Assembly (NCBI RefSeq): GCF_964204865.1
Contig: NC_135252.1
Span: 12,793,383-12,857,382, forward strand
DNA: 64,000 nucleotides
DNA from: Styela clava
Taxonomy: Eukaryota; Chordata; Ascidiacea; Stolidobranchia; Styelidae
Reading direction: 5' to 3'
In this document: one piece after another, positions 62,001-64,000 of the stretch
Numbering within the stretch: the stretch's first letter is position 1
How the letters are laid out: each line of letters opens with the position of its first letter
Position numbers and translations under genes: made by a program
The notes under the pieces: model-generated
The model's database searches: none
The model's input: the letters and a program-made list of their open reading frames with translations, nothing else
What the model was told of the DNA's origin: nothing

Positions 62001-63452
62001 TAAGAAATATCGTATCGACAGTATATAGGAGGACTCCACATATGTCACTTACCAGCAGACTTTGTTTGATCGCACGAGGCTGAGGGCTGAGGTACATTAT
62101 TAGTATCAGTTGTGGAGGTGGATTTGGAATCAGTTTTGTTTGTTGCTCCTTGAATTGCTGCTTGGAATGCTAAAATAATAAATAAATTTTCTGATTTTTT
62201 TCTATTTCTATGCATATAACTGCACCGAGGAGTTTGCAGCTAAAATATATATTGCAACGCAGATTGGAAATCTTTGTTCAAACTCCTGTCAGTGCATAGC
62301 TCATGTCAAATTGAAAACAATATCTTATCTTATCTTTCCATACCTTGTATGGAGACACTAAGCTTGTATAGCGCAAAGGTGTAATAACATAAATATAATC
62401 AAACAATAGCGCCAGCAATCTTCACTTCGGAAATTTAGAAAAAACATCTGCTGTATTAACTCTATATCCATACCTTTTTGAGCTTCCCCGACAGCATCAG
62501 CAGGTAAACTTCTTAATGCAAATATCTGTGCTGCACAACTTTGCATAAATTCAATATATCTGGGAGAAGAGAATATTTCAGAATAAGATTGGAATGAAAG
62601 TTTCCTACAGAACTACAACATCGAAATCCTAGCTATATAACAGCCCTCAGATCTCATAATCTCAATTGATCATTGGGTAGATCCCAGACAAAATGATAGT
62701 AAAAAGGGATTACAAATTTGGTTAGAGAGGGATGAATTAAAGGGTTTGCAAAATAGGGAGAGAAGAAATCACTTTTTACTGTATTTTGCATGATCTCAAA
62801 TCCCTCCAGGCAAGATTGTCATCATTGGGCAGAGTGGGCATGTATGTGGTTATGTTTCTTGGAAAAATATTCTTTACAAATTCCAATTCTTTTTTACAAA
62901 CTTACCACGTATACATTTAAAATTTCATTTCAATGATTTGTGCAAATTTCTTTGTAAAGAAAGATATTGTTAGGCATAGGCGGCATAGCCAAAATCAAAT
63001 AATTTACTATTTCTAATACATTCTATAATAATATTCTTATAAAAGGAAAAAAAAGGAATGTATTTTTAACAGATTCATTGTTTAATGCAACTCAACTTCA
63101 ACAAGTTTGAATTTGAGAATGCTTTCTATTTAAACAGAATATTCGAACAATTTTGGACATTTCTGGATCACAGTACAAGAAACTTGGAATAGCGAGTCAA
63201 AAGACAATATCTTATCATACCATAGTACTTCACAATTTAAAATAAAATTATTCACATACTTTTGTTCCGCAAATGCTTCCACTAATTCAGGTCTCAATGT
63301 TGCGAGTTGATGACGATGTTTCTTTGGGAAACCAAGTTTAACACAGTTGGGAAGAAGTTGTTCTGGTTCATCATCATCGTCGTGTTTTAAAAAGTTAACA
63401 TCAGGTGGGAAGGTCCGAAGTAAATCAAGTAGATAACGTCGTCCATCATTGC
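53099..63452 (-). CDS. CLUH: Clustered mitochondria protein homolog (C-terminal part)
   Basis: Fourteen exons join in frame, 5' to 3': 63452-63260, 62559-62474, 62169-62053, 59762-59563, 58880-58749, 58438-58275, 57524-57317, 56891-56738, 56146-55958, 55418-55261, 54997-54879, 54538-54361, 53914-53787 and 53174-53099 (TGA). They code ~700 residues, the C-terminal half of CLUH. Signatures in order: [18 protein letters not shown] and [16 protein letters not shown] (end of the CLU domain), [10 protein letters not shown] and VLPVDG...[18 protein letters not shown], a KKKRRNRR patch, then [16 protein letters not shown] and TPR repeats ([48 protein letters not shown]). CLUH is a cytosolic protein that binds mRNAs of nuclear-encoded mitochondrial proteins and keeps mitochondria dispersed. 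The upstream exons lie beyond position 64000. The tail after MNEIYQKGS is short and charged. Confidence 0.96.
53543..53790. repeat. 124-bp tandem duplication at a CLUH splice donor
   Basis: GAAACATACATTTATACATGGG begins at 53543 and again at 53667, and the two units are about 97% alike. The second unit ends at the donor of the 53914-53787 exon, so intron sequence beginning AAGTTATAAAATG was copied downstream. Confidence 0.85.
57125..57230. mobile_element. Palindromic MITE, family P, copy 3
   Basis: A 106-bp near-palindrome with ends GGACCTCCTGAAGTATGCGC / ...CTTCAGGAGCACC. The flank AAATATTC (57117-57124 and 57231-57238) is a perfect 8-bp duplication. It lies in the CLUH intron between the 57524-57317 and 56891-56738 exons. 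Confidence 0.87.
57720..57787. repeat. Short dispersed repeat, pair with 60053-60119
   Basis: CTCAGAAATCACTTATCAGC followed by TAAGAACGGCGAGTGAATAT and TTTCATCATTGC recurs with few changes about 2.3 kb away at 60053-60119, in the same orientation. Both copies are in CLUH introns. Confidence 0.7.
58939..59342 (-). repeat. Segmental copy of a CLUH exon start and its intron
   Basis: Similar over ~400 bp to 62533-62957, about 3.6 kb upstream in gene sense. It includes the acceptor and first ~20 bases of the 62559-62474 exon, so a vestige reading YIQFMQSCA follows CAG, but it has no matching donor. The shared intron part includes CCTCAGATCTCATAATCTCA and ATCCCTCCAGGCAAGATTGT. Confidence 0.8.
60215..61990. 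mobile_element. hAT-like element, 1.78 kb, in a CLUH intron
   Basis: The ends TAGGCTTGCAC...GTGCAAGCCTA are inverted. The flank CAATGTAC is perfectly duplicated (60207-60214 and 61991-61998). TTACG/CGTAA subterminal repeats are dense. Inside lie a tandem repeat (60364-60610) and an end-like fragment of a different element (GGTTGGGAACCACTG near 60651-60666), so insertions appear nested. No transposase is recognisable. Confidence 0.87.
60364..60610. repeat. ~125-bp tandem repeat inside the hAT-like element
   Basis: Two units share AATGAACCAACGCAACTTC, GGTAAAGCGATTGAGA and GCAGAGAAACAACA...TATGACGGGATTTCC. Open frames on both strands repeat with the units and have no family signature. They look like a side effect of the duplication. 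Confidence 0.75.
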
Positions 63453-64000
63453 CTGCAAACAACGAGAAAAATTTTAAATAGTTGAAAAAAGAATGATTAT
63501 TCTTGAAAAAGAAGATTCTGGAAACTCGGGAAGCTTTACTTTATGTGCATCCATCAGCATTTGCTCCTGCTCAGCTATTTCTTTCAGGCATTTATATACA
63601 TTTTTGGTATCAAAACTCACACGATCAATTTCTCTTATATTATAAACTAGGGCTTGTTCAACAAGATTCCACAAAGGCGATCAATATTCAATGAGTACAG
63701 ATTTGGTAATTTTGAAGAACAACTGGATTGGTTATCGAATTAGACAGTTGGTTTTTAGAAATTGAATGAAGACCTATTTGGCCACACTAGGAGATTTCAT
63801 TCGATGCGAATTATTAATTTTCCAAATGAAACTTATCACAAATTATTCCCGAAATATAGAATTGAAAATATTGAATACAATTAAATTAGAATTTAAACTT
63901 TAGAGATAGTTTCTCACCCCCTAAAATGCTGTGCAGGCTCTTGTGCAATACAATACAACATTACCCAAGTCATTTTTATCACTATATTTTTAAAAGTAAT
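63453..64000. other. CLUH intron, left in window
   Basis: The sequence upstream (in gene sense) of the first visible CLUH exon. An open stretch on the minus strand (63674-63474) contains VSFDTKNVYKCLKEIAEQEQ but does not match CLUH residues expected before GNDGRRY and lacks a matching donor, so I treat the region as intron. Confidence 0.45.

Noticed and set aside
63474-63674. Open minus-strand stretch just upstream of the visible CLUH exons
   Set aside because: Its residues do not match the CLUH segment expected before GNDGRRY and it lacks a donor of the needed phase.
1-64000. CRISPR array, bacterial operon or integrated plasmid
   Set aside because: No regularly spaced direct repeats with unique spacers. 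Genes have spliceosomal introns and animal family signatures, so the tandem repeats seen are simple duplications.

Overview
This is a window of AT-rich animal nuclear DNA: genes split by GT-AG introns, one cytosolic-type tRNA gene, many short DNA transposons and (TA)n tracts. Short introns, a caspr-type fibrinogen-like protein, and intronless FLII and DnaJA genes beside a multi-exon CLUH gene fit an invertebrate deuterostome. An ascidian tunicate is my best guess, but it is inference; no sequence search was possible.

Layout. Plus strand: 114-2449 is the 3' part of a gene for a secreted-type protein whose end matches the fibrinogen-like segment of contactin-associated proteins (caspr). 2450-7447 is gene-poor. 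7448-15340 is a complete seven-exon gene of the C21orf58/PRR29 (DUF4587) family, with a tRNA-Leu(AAG) gene inside its second intron. Minus strand: 16943-27963 is a roughly 22-exon gene for an unrecognised coiled-coil protein with a possible N-terminal PCNA-binding motif and an acidic tail. 27964-32020 is repeat-rich and holds a large fold-back element. Plus strand: 32021-36360 is a complete gene for a small secreted protein with FN3-like, LDLa and thyroglobulin type-1 modules, followed by a decayed partial copy of itself. Minus strand: 39784-40989 is an intronless DnaJA (type I Hsp40) gene, 45346-49098 an intronless Flightless-1 gene, and 53099-63452 the last 14 coding exons of CLUH, whose 5' end lies beyond the window.

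Almost all structure outside exons is mobile-element debris. At least eight insertions have terminal inverted repeats and perfect or near-perfect 8-bp (one 8-9 bp) target duplications, a hAT-like signature; three of them are palindromic copies of one small family. Other features are a fold-back element, a dispersed SINE-like family, an element with GGGG-rich ends, and segmental and tandem duplications inside CLUH introns. No transposase gene is recognisable.

The genes show no operon-like or pathway link. FLII (actin), CLUH (mRNAs of mitochondrial proteins) and DnaJA (Hsp70 co-chaperone) are housekeeping genes. The least familiar items are the coiled-coil gene and the FN3-LDLa-Tg1 gene. I see no new multi-gene system.
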